From: Sporocytophaga sp. | GTDB lineage: Bacteria > Bacteroidota > Bacteroidia > Cytophagales > Cytophagaceae | Reading direction: 5' to 3' | NCBI GenBank assembly: GCA_024707265.1 | Contig: JANQAB010000006.1 | Span: forward strand, 377,001-441,000 | Length of the DNA: 64,000 bases | Part shown: one piece after another, positions 18,546-28,266 of the stretch | How the letters are laid out: the number at the start of each line of letters is the position of its first letter | Position numbering within the stretch: position 1 is the first letter of the stretch | Program-made: the position numbers and the translations under genes | The notes under the pieces: model-generated | The model's database searches: none | Told to the model about the DNA's origin: nothing | Seen by the model: only the letters and a program-made list of their open reading frames with translations

Positions 18546-19032
18546 ATTTGTTTTATTTTAAAAAGTTACATTTATCAATGAATACTAAAATTTGATATAG
18601 AACCAGACGAATGTTATAAATAACATCCGGTATAACTATAATACCCTTAGGTTTGACAAACCTCTCTATTGAACTTTTAACAGGCTTAAACAATCATTAT
18701 TTAATATATCTCCCTCGCCTAAAAATTTATTACCAAAAATGATTACCTAAAAAACTCCTTTCATCTCTAAATTCCGACAGAGAATTCTAAAATGTATGAC
18801 AAAATAATAAATATTACATAAATGGAAAAATCCACCCATAAAAAGTATAGATTAACCTTCTAACAGATCAAGCCTGCACTCTTCCGTTCTTTTAAAATCC
18901 TAATCAATAAGACAGAGGAAAATATTCACCTCTCTACGTAATGACCTATAACAAGTTCTAAAATTTTGGAATATAACACCCCTCAATAATTTTTTATAAG
19001 GGAAGTCCTTTGTTAGGTAAAACTTCACATAT
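18546..19032. other. 487-bp intergenic region
   Basis: AT-rich spacer between the small membrane-protein gene and the (frameshift-corrected) end of the glycosyltransferase gene. I see no gene, RNA or strong hairpin. Confidence 0.4.
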
Positions 19033-19075
19033 TCAAATTGTAGATTTAAAAAATCTTTTTTTCTCTAATGCATTT

Positions 19076-20230
19076 TCAATGATAGAAGAAAAATCCTCTG
19101 CTCGCTTCTGCCACGAATTCCCAGAGGCGAATTGTATTCTTTCCTTTTTTTTTAATTTCATTATCATTATTCAATTCCTCTTTGACAGCATTAAGAAAAC
19201 TTTCCCTGGAAGAGGCAAAATGAATAAAAGGCTTGAATTCCGGAAGATTTGCAAACTCTGATGAAACCACTGGTTTGCCGACTGCAAGATATTCATTGAA
19301 TTTTAAAGGATACACACTTTTGGTATATTCATTTACCAGATAAGGAACAACTCCCAAATCTACCTCTCCTATTATTGCAGGAATTTCTTCAGGTTTTTTA
19401 GCTCCCAGCCATCGTGTATTTGGAAATCTGGACAAAACACGCAATGCATTTTCATCTGGAGTTCTTCCGGCAAAAAGAAATTCAACGTCGGGTAAGTTTT
19501 CTATCAAATATATCATTGTACCAATATCAAATCGATCATCAATGCTTCCTGTATATCCTACCACTTTTTTCTTTGTATTTTTGGGTTTGTCTGCATGTAT
19601 ACAAAATCGATTGAAATCAACCCCATTCTTAATCAAATAACATTCTTTTGTTTTACAACTTTTACTATGGAATAGTATATCAGAAGTGGTAATCACAGCA
19701 TCAGCTTTATTTATGTAATCATTCTCTATCAAAACTCCATGATTGGAGTTCCATCCTGTTGCTATTTCATCATAGCAGTAATAAATATTTAACATTTCTC
19801 CAAGCCGACCTGCAAGCATTGTCCCATAATAAGGATTAAATCCTGAAACAATTATCGGATCTTTAATTTTCAGATGCTGTACAGCTTTCCTGATAGTATA
19901 CTCAACAATGCGAGCATTTACCCTTAATAGTTTTACAAAAAGGGAATGAGAAGGAATTATATTAATGGGAAGCACTGGTGGTGGACTTAATACATTAATT
20001 GTTGAATTAACTCTGGTTGTTACTTCCCTCAGCCTTGGTTCTATTCCCAATGACTTTTTAAAGGGAACTTCCTTTGGGCCCCTTAAAAAGTCTTTAAAAC
20101 TAAATGCATAATCGATATGCAATATTTTATTATCACAACTTAAAACAGTCATGACTTCTGCCATAGTGTTTGTGAAATTACTTTCCCACATATTATTTCC
20201 AAGGCAGATTATATTTTGATCTTTTAGCAT
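19076..20230 (-). CDS. glycosyltransferase, GT-B fold (GT4-like), C-terminus frameshifted
   Basis: Cytoplasmic sugar transferase. The ATG at 20230 (MLKDQNIICLGNN) is preferred over the upstream ATG at 20284 because it begins the first Rossmann strand. The N-terminal lobe includes 'IIVSGFNPYYGTMLAGRLGE'. The C-terminal lobe has the linker 'VITTSDILFHSKS', 'LIKNGVDFNRF', the strand 'KVVGYTGSIDDRFD', 'VEFLFAGRTP', 'NTRWLGAKKPEEIPAII' and the donor-site region 'YPLKFNEYLAVGKPVVSSEF', all typical of GT4-like enzymes. The end 'IRLWEFVAEASRGFFFYH' is aberrant. Removing one A from the coding-strand A9 run (plus T9, 19145-19153) gives 'ERIQFASGNSWQKRAEDFSS', the normal family C-terminus, with a stop at 19033. 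Acceptor unknown; it may glycosylate the neighbouring NRPS product or a cell-surface glycan. Confidence 0.8.
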   Translation of the reverse strand: MLKDQNIICLGNNMWESNFTNTMAEVMTVLSCDNKILHIDYAFSFKDFLRGPKEVPFKKSLGIEPRLREVTTRVNSTINVLSPPPVLPINIIPSHSLFVKLLRVNARIVEYTIRKAVQHLKIKDPIIVSGFNPYYGTMLAGRLGEMLNIYYCYDEIATGWNSNHGVLIENDYINKADAVITTSDILFHSKSCKTKECYLIKNGVDFNRFCIHADKPKNTKKKVVGYTGSIDDRFDIGTMIYLIENLPDVEFLFAGRTPDENALRVLSRFPNTRWLGAKKPEEIPAIIGEVDLGVVPYLVNEYTKSVYPLKFNEYLAVGKPVVSSEFANLPEFKPFIHFASSRESFLNAVKEELNNDNEIKKKGKNTIRLWEFVAEASRGFFFYH

Positions 20231-20284
20231 TTTTATATAGTTACATTGCATTAACAGAGATATGAAATTTAAGTTAGACAACAT

Positions 20285-20798
20285 TTATATTTTACTTCCA
20301 CTCAAAAAATCAGCTTTAAAATATAATTCCTTTTGTGAACTATTACATAACAAATTATAAAACACCCTAAGGTATTTTGATTATCTTTTTCTCAATCAGT
20401 CATAGCCATCACTTGCAAATACTGTAACAGAAATTCGCAAAAAGCCTTAAGAATCATTTTTACCAAGGGATTCAATATTCTTCCTTTTACATTGTCACAA
20501 AACGCTATTTCCCCTTGCATGGTAATTTTACCTTATTCAATACAAAGTTCTTCTTTCAAACTTTTAAAGTTCCTTTACCATAAAAATCAAGGACCTGGTT
20601 TGTAAAACAATTTTTTACCAACAAAAAACAAGAAAATAACTTTACAAAAATTAACAAATACAGACTACCTTTTAACTATCAATAAAGACAAGCTTTGTAG
20701 CATTTCAATAACAAAGAAAATTCATATCAGTTTCATTATTAACAATCAGCTTTTTAAGCAGCGCAAAAAATATCAGATATTAAATTTAGTAAAACACT
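20285..20798. other. 514-bp divergent intergenic region
   Basis: AT-rich region between the divergent glycosyltransferase and NRPS genes, so it should hold both promoters. I find no exact TTTG-N19-TAnnTTTG element, clear operator or small gene. Confidence 0.4.
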
Positions 20799-23700
20799 AT
20801 GGAAAGTGAAGTTAAAGTATTAAGACAAAATGTAAGGTTACAAAAAAATAGTTTAGATATACTCAAGGAAAAACTATCGCTTCTTAATGAAGATAAATTT
20901 TCTTCATTTATTCTATCACTTAGTGCCTTTATTGCTTTGGCAAAAAGATATACAGATCAAGACAAATTCTTAGTAGCGCATAATTATTCAATACATCAAA
21001 AATCCAGTCAAACAATATCATTTATAGAAATAGACCTTTCCGAAGATCCGACTTTTGAGAAACTTATTCAACAATTGAATGAAAAAATTCAAAAAGATAC
21101 CGATAGTACATTTGCAGACAAAAAAGATTCTTATCCGTTTGTTGTTAATTTCTCCTTTGACGATAAATCAGAACAAGGCATTTCAAATCTTAATCTAAAC
21201 TTAGTAAGCAAAGACAATCAAAATATTTTACCTGCACTTTCGATTAATTTATCTAATACTGAAGAAGTCTTAAGCGGTTGCCTAGAAGCAAGATTAGACT
21301 TAATGGAAATTACCATCTCTGAAAATACTAATTGCCACTTTTGTAACTTATTACAAGAAGCAATACTAAATCCGCAAAAGAAGATTTCCGAATGTAAAAT
21401 GCTGGATGAAAGTGAATGCAATAAAATTCTTTTTGAATGGAATGCTACTGAAAAAAATTATCCAAATAATATATGTTTACACCACTTAATAGAAAAACAA
21501 GTAGATCAAGCTCCTGATTCAATAGCTGTTATATTCAACGATCAATCATTAACTTATAAAGAATTGAATAGAAGAGCAAACCACATCGCTGATCGATTGA
21601 TAAAAAGAGGAATAAAAGAGGAAGTTCTTGTTGGGGTATTGTTTGAATTATCTTTAGAATCAGTCATATCAATTTTAGGAGTTTTAAAGGCAGGAGCTGT
21701 TTATGTTCCACTTGATACCAACTACCCTGCTAAAAGACTACAATTACTGATTGATGACGCCAAACCCAAATTACTAATCACCAATTCAAGTTTAAAAGGT
21801 TTATTAGATTTTCCAGAAGACAGAACACTTGTGATAAGCGATAACGACTGGCTAAATAACGATTATCCAACTAATCCGACTACAAGCGTTAAACCGGAAA
21901 ACGCGGCATATGTAATGTATACTTCAGGTTCTACGGGATCTCCTAAGGGAATTGTAATTCAACACAATAGTGTTGTTAATAACATAATGCTTATAAAAGA
22001 CCGGTATGAACTAACCTCTGATGATATCGTTCCTTCCATGCCTTCATTAGCATTTGACGCTTCAGTATCCAAACTATTCCCAATATTAACTATAGGGGGA
22101 ACCGTTGTACTTCCAACCGAAGAAGAAATAAAAGACGTAGAAAAAACGCTTGAATTAATTAATAAATACAATATGCCTTATTTTTCTACACCACCCAGCA
22201 TATTAAGAGTAATTAATTCTATCAATCCCGATTTATCCAAATTACGTATCATTTCCTGTGGAGGGGAAGCCTTAAAGTTTTCAGATATTAGTAATATTAA
22301 TAAACACGTTCCTATATTAAATATATATGGACCTACCGAAGCAACCGTTTCTTCATGTACCTATACGATACCTAAGAACTCACCTCCTATTACTTCCCGT
22401 ATCCCTATTGGTAAGCCCAATCCAAATTGCAAGGTATATATATTGGATAAGCATCTGAATTGTATGCCCGTCAATTGCTACGGGACATTGTATATCGGTG
22501 GAGCTGGAGTCGCGCGTGGTTACTTGAATAATCCGGAATTAACAGCACAAAGATTTATTAAAAATCCTTTTGTTGATGGGGAGATATTATATAATACCGG
22601 AGATGTTGCCAGGTGGTTACCGGATGGCAATATCGATTTCCTAGGAAGAAATGACAATCAGATAAAGATCAGAGGATTCAGAATTCAGATAGAGGAAGTA
22701 GAAAAAATATTGGCAAAACATCCTTCTGTTAGCGAAGGGAAAATCATTGTTAAAGGGACTAACGATGAAGATAAAATTATGATTGCATGCATCATTCAGA
22801 AAGAGGGAGAAAGTTTGACAATAGAATCTCTGAGAACCTTTATTGAAAAATATCTACCGGATTATATGGTTCCTTCCGACATATTTCTCCTTGATCAATT
22901 CCCTCTTAATCAGAATAACAAAGTAGATTCCAAAGCTCTGCTTCAGAAATACAACGAAAAAACGACTGTTAAACAAAAAGTATCTGTATCTCTCAGCAAA
23001 AATAATGTTGAGAAAGATCTTATCAGCTTTTGGAAGGAGATCCTGAATAAAGAAATTAACATTCAGGAAAATTTTTTCCACGCAGGAGGACATTCGCTCC
23101 ATGCCATGCAACTGAAAATGTATATCAATAAGAAGTTCAACACTGACTTTTCTATGAAAGACATTTTCAATAACCTTACAATTGAAAAACTGACTACTCT
23201 GATAGGTTCTAAAATACAACTTACGGAAGATAATATTCATATACCCAATAGCCTTAAAAACAATAATCCCTTTATTGCCGAAAAACAAAGTATAGAGAAT
23301 ATAACTCCGGTGGATTTAAAAGAAGTATCTAATATAAGAACTCAATCCCTGGATACAGCTATAAGTAAAAAAGAGATAAATCAAATCGCCTCAAAGGATA
23401 AAGAGACCGGCGTATATCAATTGTTTTTTAAAAAACCAACTTTACAGGATCTTTCATTTAACGAAAGAAGACTATATTTTCTCTACAAATTCCTTCCAAA
23501 TAAAGCCACGTACAATGTTGTAAAAGCTTTTACCTTGTCAGGTAAAGTGAATATAGCTGTATTGGAGAAAAGTTTTAAACAACTTCTGGACAAACACCTA
23601 AACTTAAGAAAGAATTTTATCGAAGTAGATGGAGAACCTAAGGCTAAGTTAAATCTTAAATCGACCTTTAAAGTAAGGGTTTATTGTTTATCTGATTTTC

Positions 23701-26700
23701 TAAGATCCAATTCTGATGATGAAGAAATAATTCTTGAGAAACTAATAGATGACGAAACTGAAAAGCCATTTGATCTAAGTAAAGATCTTCCTGTTCGTTT
23801 AAGTCTAATCAAAAAAAAGAAAGAAAGCAGCATTCTGATTCTTTCTGCACATCATATCATTTCCGATGCCTGGTCAATCGCTATCATATTAGAAGAGCTT
23901 AATAACCTTTATAATTCTAACCTCGATGGCGAAGAAATAAAACTAGAGGATTTGACAAAAGAATATGACAGTTATGTTGAAACTCAAAAACAATATCTTA
24001 ATAAGATTAAAATAAATGAACTTTTAGGTTATTGGAAGAATAAGTTAAGCGATAAAATTTCCAAACTGAAATTACCCTATGAGCGGAGCGGTAAAGATGT
24101 TATTTCTGATAGCGCCTTATATGAAGAAATATTGATACCAACCTCTCTTATCAATTCACTTCAAAAATTCAGTAGAGAAAAAGACGCCACTCTTTTTATG
24201 ACTTTCTTTAGTGCGTTCCAATCTCTCCTATTTAAATACAGCCAAAATGAATTCATCAATACTGCCATTCCTATTGTGGATCGAGCAGATGCAGATACAA
24301 AAAGGCTGATCGGATTCTTTGTCAATACTTTAATTATCCCTACTGATTTTTCTAAAGATGTTGTATTTGAAGAATTGGTAGAAGAAGTCAAACTAACATT
24401 ATTAGAGTCTTTTCAACACCAGGACCTTCCTTTTGAGGTACTTGCCAATGAATTAAGAAAGGACACCGGGGCAGATGTAAATTCACTTATCCAGGTAATG
24501 TTTGCTTTTCAAAATGTCCATGAAGATCCTTTGCTGTTTACCGGAGTCAAAGCTGAGAATTTATTATTAAAAAATAAACATGCTAAGTTCGATCTTACTG
24601 TTTCTGTTTCCGAACAGGAAGACGGTTATCTGGTATCTGCAGAGTATAAATCTGATTTATTCCATTCTGTGACAATAAAAAGAATGTTGAATTCATTTTA
24701 TATGCTCCTGGAACAAGTGATGTCAAATCCTAAAATCAAGCTTTCTCAAATTGACGTATTGAGTCAATCGGTAAAAGAAGTTCTTACAAAAGTATGGAAT
24801 GACACCAAAAGAAATCTTCCGGATTTTTCAGTACATGAGCTATTTGAAAGACAGGCATTTTCAACACCAGATGCCATAGCACTAAATTTCAACGGAAAAA
24901 AAATCAGCTATAATGATTTAAATATACAGGCAAATCATTTAGCACATTATCTTAAAAAACAAGGGACTTCTCCAGAAGAACTGGTAGGCATTCTAATGGA
25001 TGAATCAGAGTTGAGTGTCATATCCATGATAGCGATATTGAAATCAGGAGGTGCATATCTTCCTCTGGACCCTGCATATCCTAAAGAAAGGATTGTCTAT
25101 ATGCTGGCTGATTCAAAAGTAAGAATAATTATCAGTGAAGAAAAGTATCTCAACTATCTTCCGGATTCTTCTTTCCAATGGATAGTTCTGGATCAGCTTA
25201 ATGAAGAATTAAGTAAAGAAAAAGATACCAATCCTGAGAGCAGAATACTCACCAATCATTTAGCCTATGTAATGTATACTTCCGGTTCTACCGGTAATCC
25301 GAAAGGAGTTGGTGTAGAACATAAGAATATTGTAAGACTGGTGAAGAATATCAACTATGCTAATTTAACAAACAACACCAAACTATTAAAAACAGGCGCC
25401 TTTTCATTTGATGCATCTACATTTGAAGTATGGGGAATTTTATTGAACGGAGGTGAATTATTCATATTTCCAAAAGAAAATTTATTAGATCATCAATTAC
25501 TGAAAGAAAAGATAAAGGAAAATGGAATCACACTGATGTGGTTTACTGTGTCCTGGTTCAATCAACTGGTAGATATTGAAATTGATCTTTTTAAACCTCT
25601 TGAATCAGTGATGGTAGGAGGCGATAAGTTATCAGCGAAGCATATTGATAAAATTAAAAAAGCGCTTCCTCATCTCGATGTCATTAATGGATATGGTCCT
25701 ACAGAAAACACAACCTTTTCCCTCTATCATAAGATAGAAGATATTAATGGAGATGATATTCCTATTGGTAAGCCAATCACGAATACTACAGTCTATATTC
25801 TGGACAAATTCCTTAATCTTCTTCCAATTGGGGTGCAAGGTGAAATTTATGTAGGAGGTAAAGGGGTTGCAAGAGGATATATAAACGATGAAAAACGTAC
25901 ACAAGAAAAGTTTATCCCGGATCCATTTAACTATGAAGGAAGATTATATAAAACCGGAGACCTTGGAAGATGGCTGGAAAATGGAACAATTGACTTCGGA
26001 GGAAGAAAGGATAGTCAAATTAAACTAAGGGGATATAGGATAGAACTAGGAGAAATTGAAAACGCTATATCCTGCCATCCTCTGATAGAAGATTCTGTAG
26101 TGATTTTAAAGGATGACAACGGTGACAAAAAAATCATAGGATTTTATTTAAGCAATACCAACTTAACGGAAGCAGAGGTAAAAACTTTCCTCAGAAAGAC
26201 CCTTCCAGATTTTATGATACCTGTGTACCTGATCAAAAAGGAAAGTTTCCCATTGACTTCTAATGGAAAAATTAATCGTCAGGCATTAGCAAATAGTACT
26301 AAGAATTATATTAAAGCTAACAAAACCTTTGAGTTTGCCTTCAGTGCTACAGAGGAAAAACTAGTGGCAATTTTCGAAGAGACTTTAGGAAGAGATGGTA
26401 TCAGCATTACGGATAATTTCTTTGAATTAGGAGGCCATTCTCTTCTGGCTACTAAAGTGATGGCAAAAATTGAAAGAGCGTTTGGGCAAAATTATCCATT
26501 GTCCATTTTATTTGAAGCACCTACTATCAAAGAGCTCAGCAAGGTCATAAAAGGAGATTCAGAAATTAAAAAAACAGGAATTATTTCCATACAACCGAAA
26601 GGAAATAAACCTCCATTATTCCTATTACCCGGATATTTATTCTATCATAATCTTGCGAAGTACCTTGGAGACGATCAGCCTCTGTATGGATTTGAACCAT

Positions 26701-27299
26701 TAAATATAGATCGAACAGAAGAAGTTGCCGCTATGTTTATAAAACAAATGAAACAGATTCAACCAACAGGACCTTATTTCATTGGCGGATTTTGTGCGAG
26801 CGGAATCATTGCTTATGAAGTAGCACAACAACTTACTGCTGCAGGAGATGAGATCGGACTATTATCTTTATTTGAAGTATATACTCCTGATGTTACTGTT
26901 TCTAAAGCATCTAAGAAATATCTATCAGACAAATTTGCTCACTGGAAGGCCGCTTTCTCTTATAATTCTTTCAGAGCTAAGATAAAATTGATTTATAATG
27001 AATCTCAGAAACTCCTTCAATATTTCCTCCTGAATCAATTCAGAAGTATGATAAGTGACTATAAGTTGAAACCATACGATGGAAAAATTGTGTTGTTCAA
27101 AGCTTTAGATGAGATCGTAAGCTCTTCTTCACCTGACCCTTATATGGGTTGGAATAGATACTGCTCAGCTCATAATATCACTTTGATTAAAATTCCAGGA
27201 AATCATAATACCCTGTTTAAAGAACCATATATAGCCATTACTGCAGCACAAATTAAAAAGTGTCTGGAAAATGAAAATTACAATGTGGAAGAAATTTAA
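20799..27299 (+). CDS. two-module non-ribosomal peptide synthetase (C*-A-T-C-A-T-TE)
   Basis: Multidomain enzyme of 2166 residues making a two-residue product. Residues ~1-225 resemble only the C-terminal half of a condensation domain, with no HHxxxDG. A1 (~232-700) has the core motif 'YVMYTSGSTGSPKGI' and 'NIYGPTEATV'; T1 carries the phosphopantetheine Ser766 in 'GGHSLHAM'. A full C domain (~880-1300) has H1018-H-I-I-S-D1023. A2 (~1335-1800) has 'MYTSGSTGNPKGVG' and 'NGYGPTENTTF'; T2 has Ser1881 in 'GGHSLLAT'. The terminal thioesterase (~1905-2166) has Cys1999 in 'GGFCASG' where GxSxG is normal, with a His in 'IPGNHNTLF'. By reading the specificity positions by eye, A2 looks valine-like. The frame is intact, including an A8 run at 23811-23818. 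The PPTase gene follows. Confidence 0.93.
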   Translation: MESEVKVLRQNVRLQKNSLDILKEKLSLLNEDKFSSFILSLSAFIALAKRYTDQDKFLVAHNYSIHQKSSQTISFIEIDLSEDPTFEKLIQQLNEKIQKDTDSTFADKKDSYPFVVNFSFDDKSEQGISNLNLNLVSKDNQNILPALSINLSNTEEVLSGCLEARLDLMEITISENTNCHFCNLLQEAILNPQKKISECKMLDESECNKILFEWNATEKNYPNNICLHHLIEKQVDQAPDSIAVIFNDQSLTYKELNRRANHIADRLIKRGIKEEVLVGVLFELSLESVISILGVLKAGAVYVPLDTNYPAKRLQLLIDDAKPKLLITNSSLKGLLDFPEDRTLVISDNDWLNNDYPTNPTTSVKPENAAYVMYTSGSTGSPKGIVIQHNSVVNNIMLIKDRYELTSDDIVPSMPSLAFDASVSKLFPILTIGGTVVLPTEEEIKDVEKTLELINKYNMPYFSTPPSILRVINSINPDLSKLRIISCGGEALKFSDISNINKHVPILNIYGPTEATVSSCTYTIPKNSPPITSRIPIGKPNPNCKVYILDKHLNCMPVNCYGTLYIGGAGVARGYLNNPELTAQRFIKNPFVDGEILYNTGDVARWLPDGNIDFLGRNDNQIKIRGFRIQIEEVEKILAKHPSVSEGKIIVKGTNDEDKIMIACIIQKEGESLTIESLRTFIEKYLPDYMVPSDIFLLDQFPLNQNNKVDSKALLQKYNEKTTVKQKVSVSLSKNNVEKDLISFWKEILNKEINIQENFFHAGGHSLHAMQLKMYINKKFNTDFSMKDIFNNLTIEKLTTLIGSKIQLTEDNIHIPNSLKNNNPFIAEKQSIENITPVDLKEVSNIRTQSLDTAISKKEINQIASKDKETGVYQLFFKKPTLQDLSFNERRLYFLYKFLPNKATYNVVKAFTLSGKVNIAVLEKSFKQLLDKHLNLRKNFIEVDGEPKAKLNLKSTFKVRVYCLSDFLRSNSDDEEIILEKLIDDETEKPFDLSKDLPVRLSLIKKKKESSILILSAHHIISDAWSIAIILEELNNLYNSNLDGEEIKLEDLTKEYDSYVETQKQYLNKIKINELLGYWKNKLSDKISKLKLPYERSGKDVISDSALYEEILIPTSLINSLQKFSREKDATLFMTFFSAFQSLLFKYSQNEFINTAIPIVDRADADTKRLIGFFVNTLIIPTDFSKDVVFEELVEEVKLTLLESFQHQDLPFEVLANELRKDTGADVNSLIQVMFAFQNVHEDPLLFTGVKAENLLLKNKHAKFDLTVSVSEQEDGYLVSAEYKSDLFHSVTIKRMLNSFYMLLEQVMSNPKIKLSQIDVLSQSVKEVLTKVWNDTKRNLPDFSVHELFERQAFSTPDAIALNFNGKKISYNDLNIQANHLAHYLKKQGTSPEELVGILMDESELSVISMIAILKSGGAYLPLDPAYPKERIVYMLADSKVRIIISEEKYLNYLPDSSFQWIVLDQLNEELSKEKDTNPESRILTNHLAYVMYTSGSTGNPKGVGVEHKNIVRLVKNINYANLTNNTKLLKTGAFSFDASTFEVWGILLNGGELFIFPKENLLDHQLLKEKIKENGITLMWFTVSWFNQLVDIEIDLFKPLESVMVGGDKLSAKHIDKIKKALPHLDVINGYGPTENTTFSLYHKIEDINGDDIPIGKPITNTTVYILDKFLNLLPIGVQGEIYVGGKGVARGYINDEKRTQEKFIPDPFNYEGRLYKTGDLGRWLENGTIDFGGRKDSQIKLRGYRIELGEIENAISCHPLIEDSVVILKDDNGDKKIIGFYLSNTNLTEAEVKTFLRKTLPDFMIPVYLIKKESFPLTSNGKINRQALANSTKNYIKANKTFEFAFSATEEKLVAIFEETLGRDGISITDNFFELGGHSLLATKVMAKIERAFGQNYPLSILFEAPTIKELSKVIKGDSEIKKTGIISIQPKGNKPPLFLLPGYLFYHNLAKYLGDDQPLYGFEPLNIDRTEEVAAMFIKQMKQIQPTGPYFIGGFCASGIIAYEVAQQLTAAGDEIGLLSLFEVYTPDVTVSKASKKYLSDKFAHWKAAFSYNSFRAKIKLIYNESQKLLQYFLLNQFRSMISDYKLKPYDGKIVLFKALDEIVSSSSPDPYMGWNRYCSAHNITLIKIPGNHNTLFKEPYIAITAAQIKKCLENENYNVEEI

Positions 27300-27313
27300 T
27301 TGAAGTCAGTTTA

Positions 27314-27367
27314 AGAAAGAGAGTGGTATGCGAATGAAAGTTTGTATACCGCTCTCTTTCTGTTTTT
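27314..27367 (+). terminator. strong hairpin terminator after the NRPS gene
   Basis: Stem of about 17 bp (agaaagagagtggtatgc paired with gtataccgctctctttct, with two wobble or mismatched positions), followed by a T5 run. It lies in the 101-bp gap between the NRPS and PPTase genes, so full co-transcription is unlikely unless there is read-through. Confidence 0.8.
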
Positions 27368-27400
27368 CATCAATCATCTAATATTTTTCAATACTCATTA

Positions 27401-28033
27401 ATGGAAATATTTTATACTAGGTTTGACGACAAACCCGATCAAAAAAAATTAAATCATTACCTGAACTTTCTTCCTTCTTCAATGAGAGCAGATATTCTCA
27501 AATATCAATCACCAACAGATATTCAGGGACGTTTATTTGGAAAACTTATATTAAAAAAAATATTCAAGAACTATTGTAACGATCAGGATATATTACATCA
27601 GTTGAAGTATAATCAATACGGACGCCCATATATACCATGTTTAAATATAGACTTTAGCATTTCTCATTCCGGCGAATATACAACAGTAGCCATGTCAAAT
27701 GGATTTCAGATAGGGATTGACATCGAAAAAGTAAAAGAAATAGCTATCAATGAATTTAAACCTATGTTTACAGAAAGTGAATGGAAGACAATTGTAACAT
27801 CAACCAATCCTTTAAAAACATTTTATGCTTATTGGACCAAGAAGGAAAGTACAGCAAAGGCCGATGGCAGAGGACTTAATATTCCGTTAAATGAAATTAT
27901 AATCAAGGATGCTATTTCAATTTTAAATAAAAAACATTGGCATTTATATGAGATTGATTTAGCACCTGATTATATGATGCATATCTCAAGTGAGCAAAAA
28001 GAAGTGATCAACATCCATAGTATTACTTTTTAG
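27401..28033 (+). CDS. 4'-phosphopantetheinyl transferase, Sfp type
   Basis: Transfers phosphopantetheine from CoA to the serine of carrier domains, here most likely Ser766 and Ser1881 of the adjacent NRPS. It has 210 residues, a little short but normal for the Sfp/Gsp/HetI group. The N-lobe contains 'LKYNQYGRPYIP' and 'DFSISHSGEYTTVAMS'. The catalytic metal motif 'IGIDIEKV' and the 'YWTKKESTAKADGRGL' (WxxKEx) helix are both present. Two A8 runs (27441-27448, 27553-27560) are in frame, unlike the shorter broken runs elsewhere in the window. It lies 101 bases downstream of the NRPS, behind a terminator, and is followed by another at 28087-28119. Confidence 0.9.
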   Translation: MEIFYTRFDDKPDQKKLNHYLNFLPSSMRADILKYQSPTDIQGRLFGKLILKKIFKNYCNDQDILHQLKYNQYGRPYIPCLNIDFSISHSGEYTTVAMSNGFQIGIDIEKVKEIAINEFKPMFTESEWKTIVTSTNPLKTFYAYWTKKESTAKADGRGLNIPLNEIIIKDAISILNKKHWHLYEIDLAPDYMMHISSEQKEVINIHSITF

Positions 28034-28086
28034 GTAAAAAGATTTGACTATTGAAGCATCAGCAGATTTTAAATGCTTTAACAAAA

Positions 28087-28119
28087 AAAATCCTCACCTG
28101 TGATACAACCGAGGATTTT
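28087..28119 (+). terminator. hairpin terminator after the PPTase gene
   Basis: Inverted repeat aaaatcctc ... gaggatttt, about 50 bases downstream of the PPTase stop, with T-rich DNA following. Confidence 0.65.
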
Positions 28120-28266
28120 AATTTGAAATGAGAAACTATTAAGACAATCCTTTCCGTTAAATATCTTAGGCTATAAGGGTCTTTTGCACGTCTTAATTAT
28201 CGTCAATAGAAAGGTAAAGACGAGAAAAAACAATTTGAGTTTCCCCTGTCATCTGTTTGTTCTTTG

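Noticed and set aside
20799..27299. Frameshift in the NRPS
   Set aside because: All domains read through in one frame, including an A8 run, so no correction is needed.
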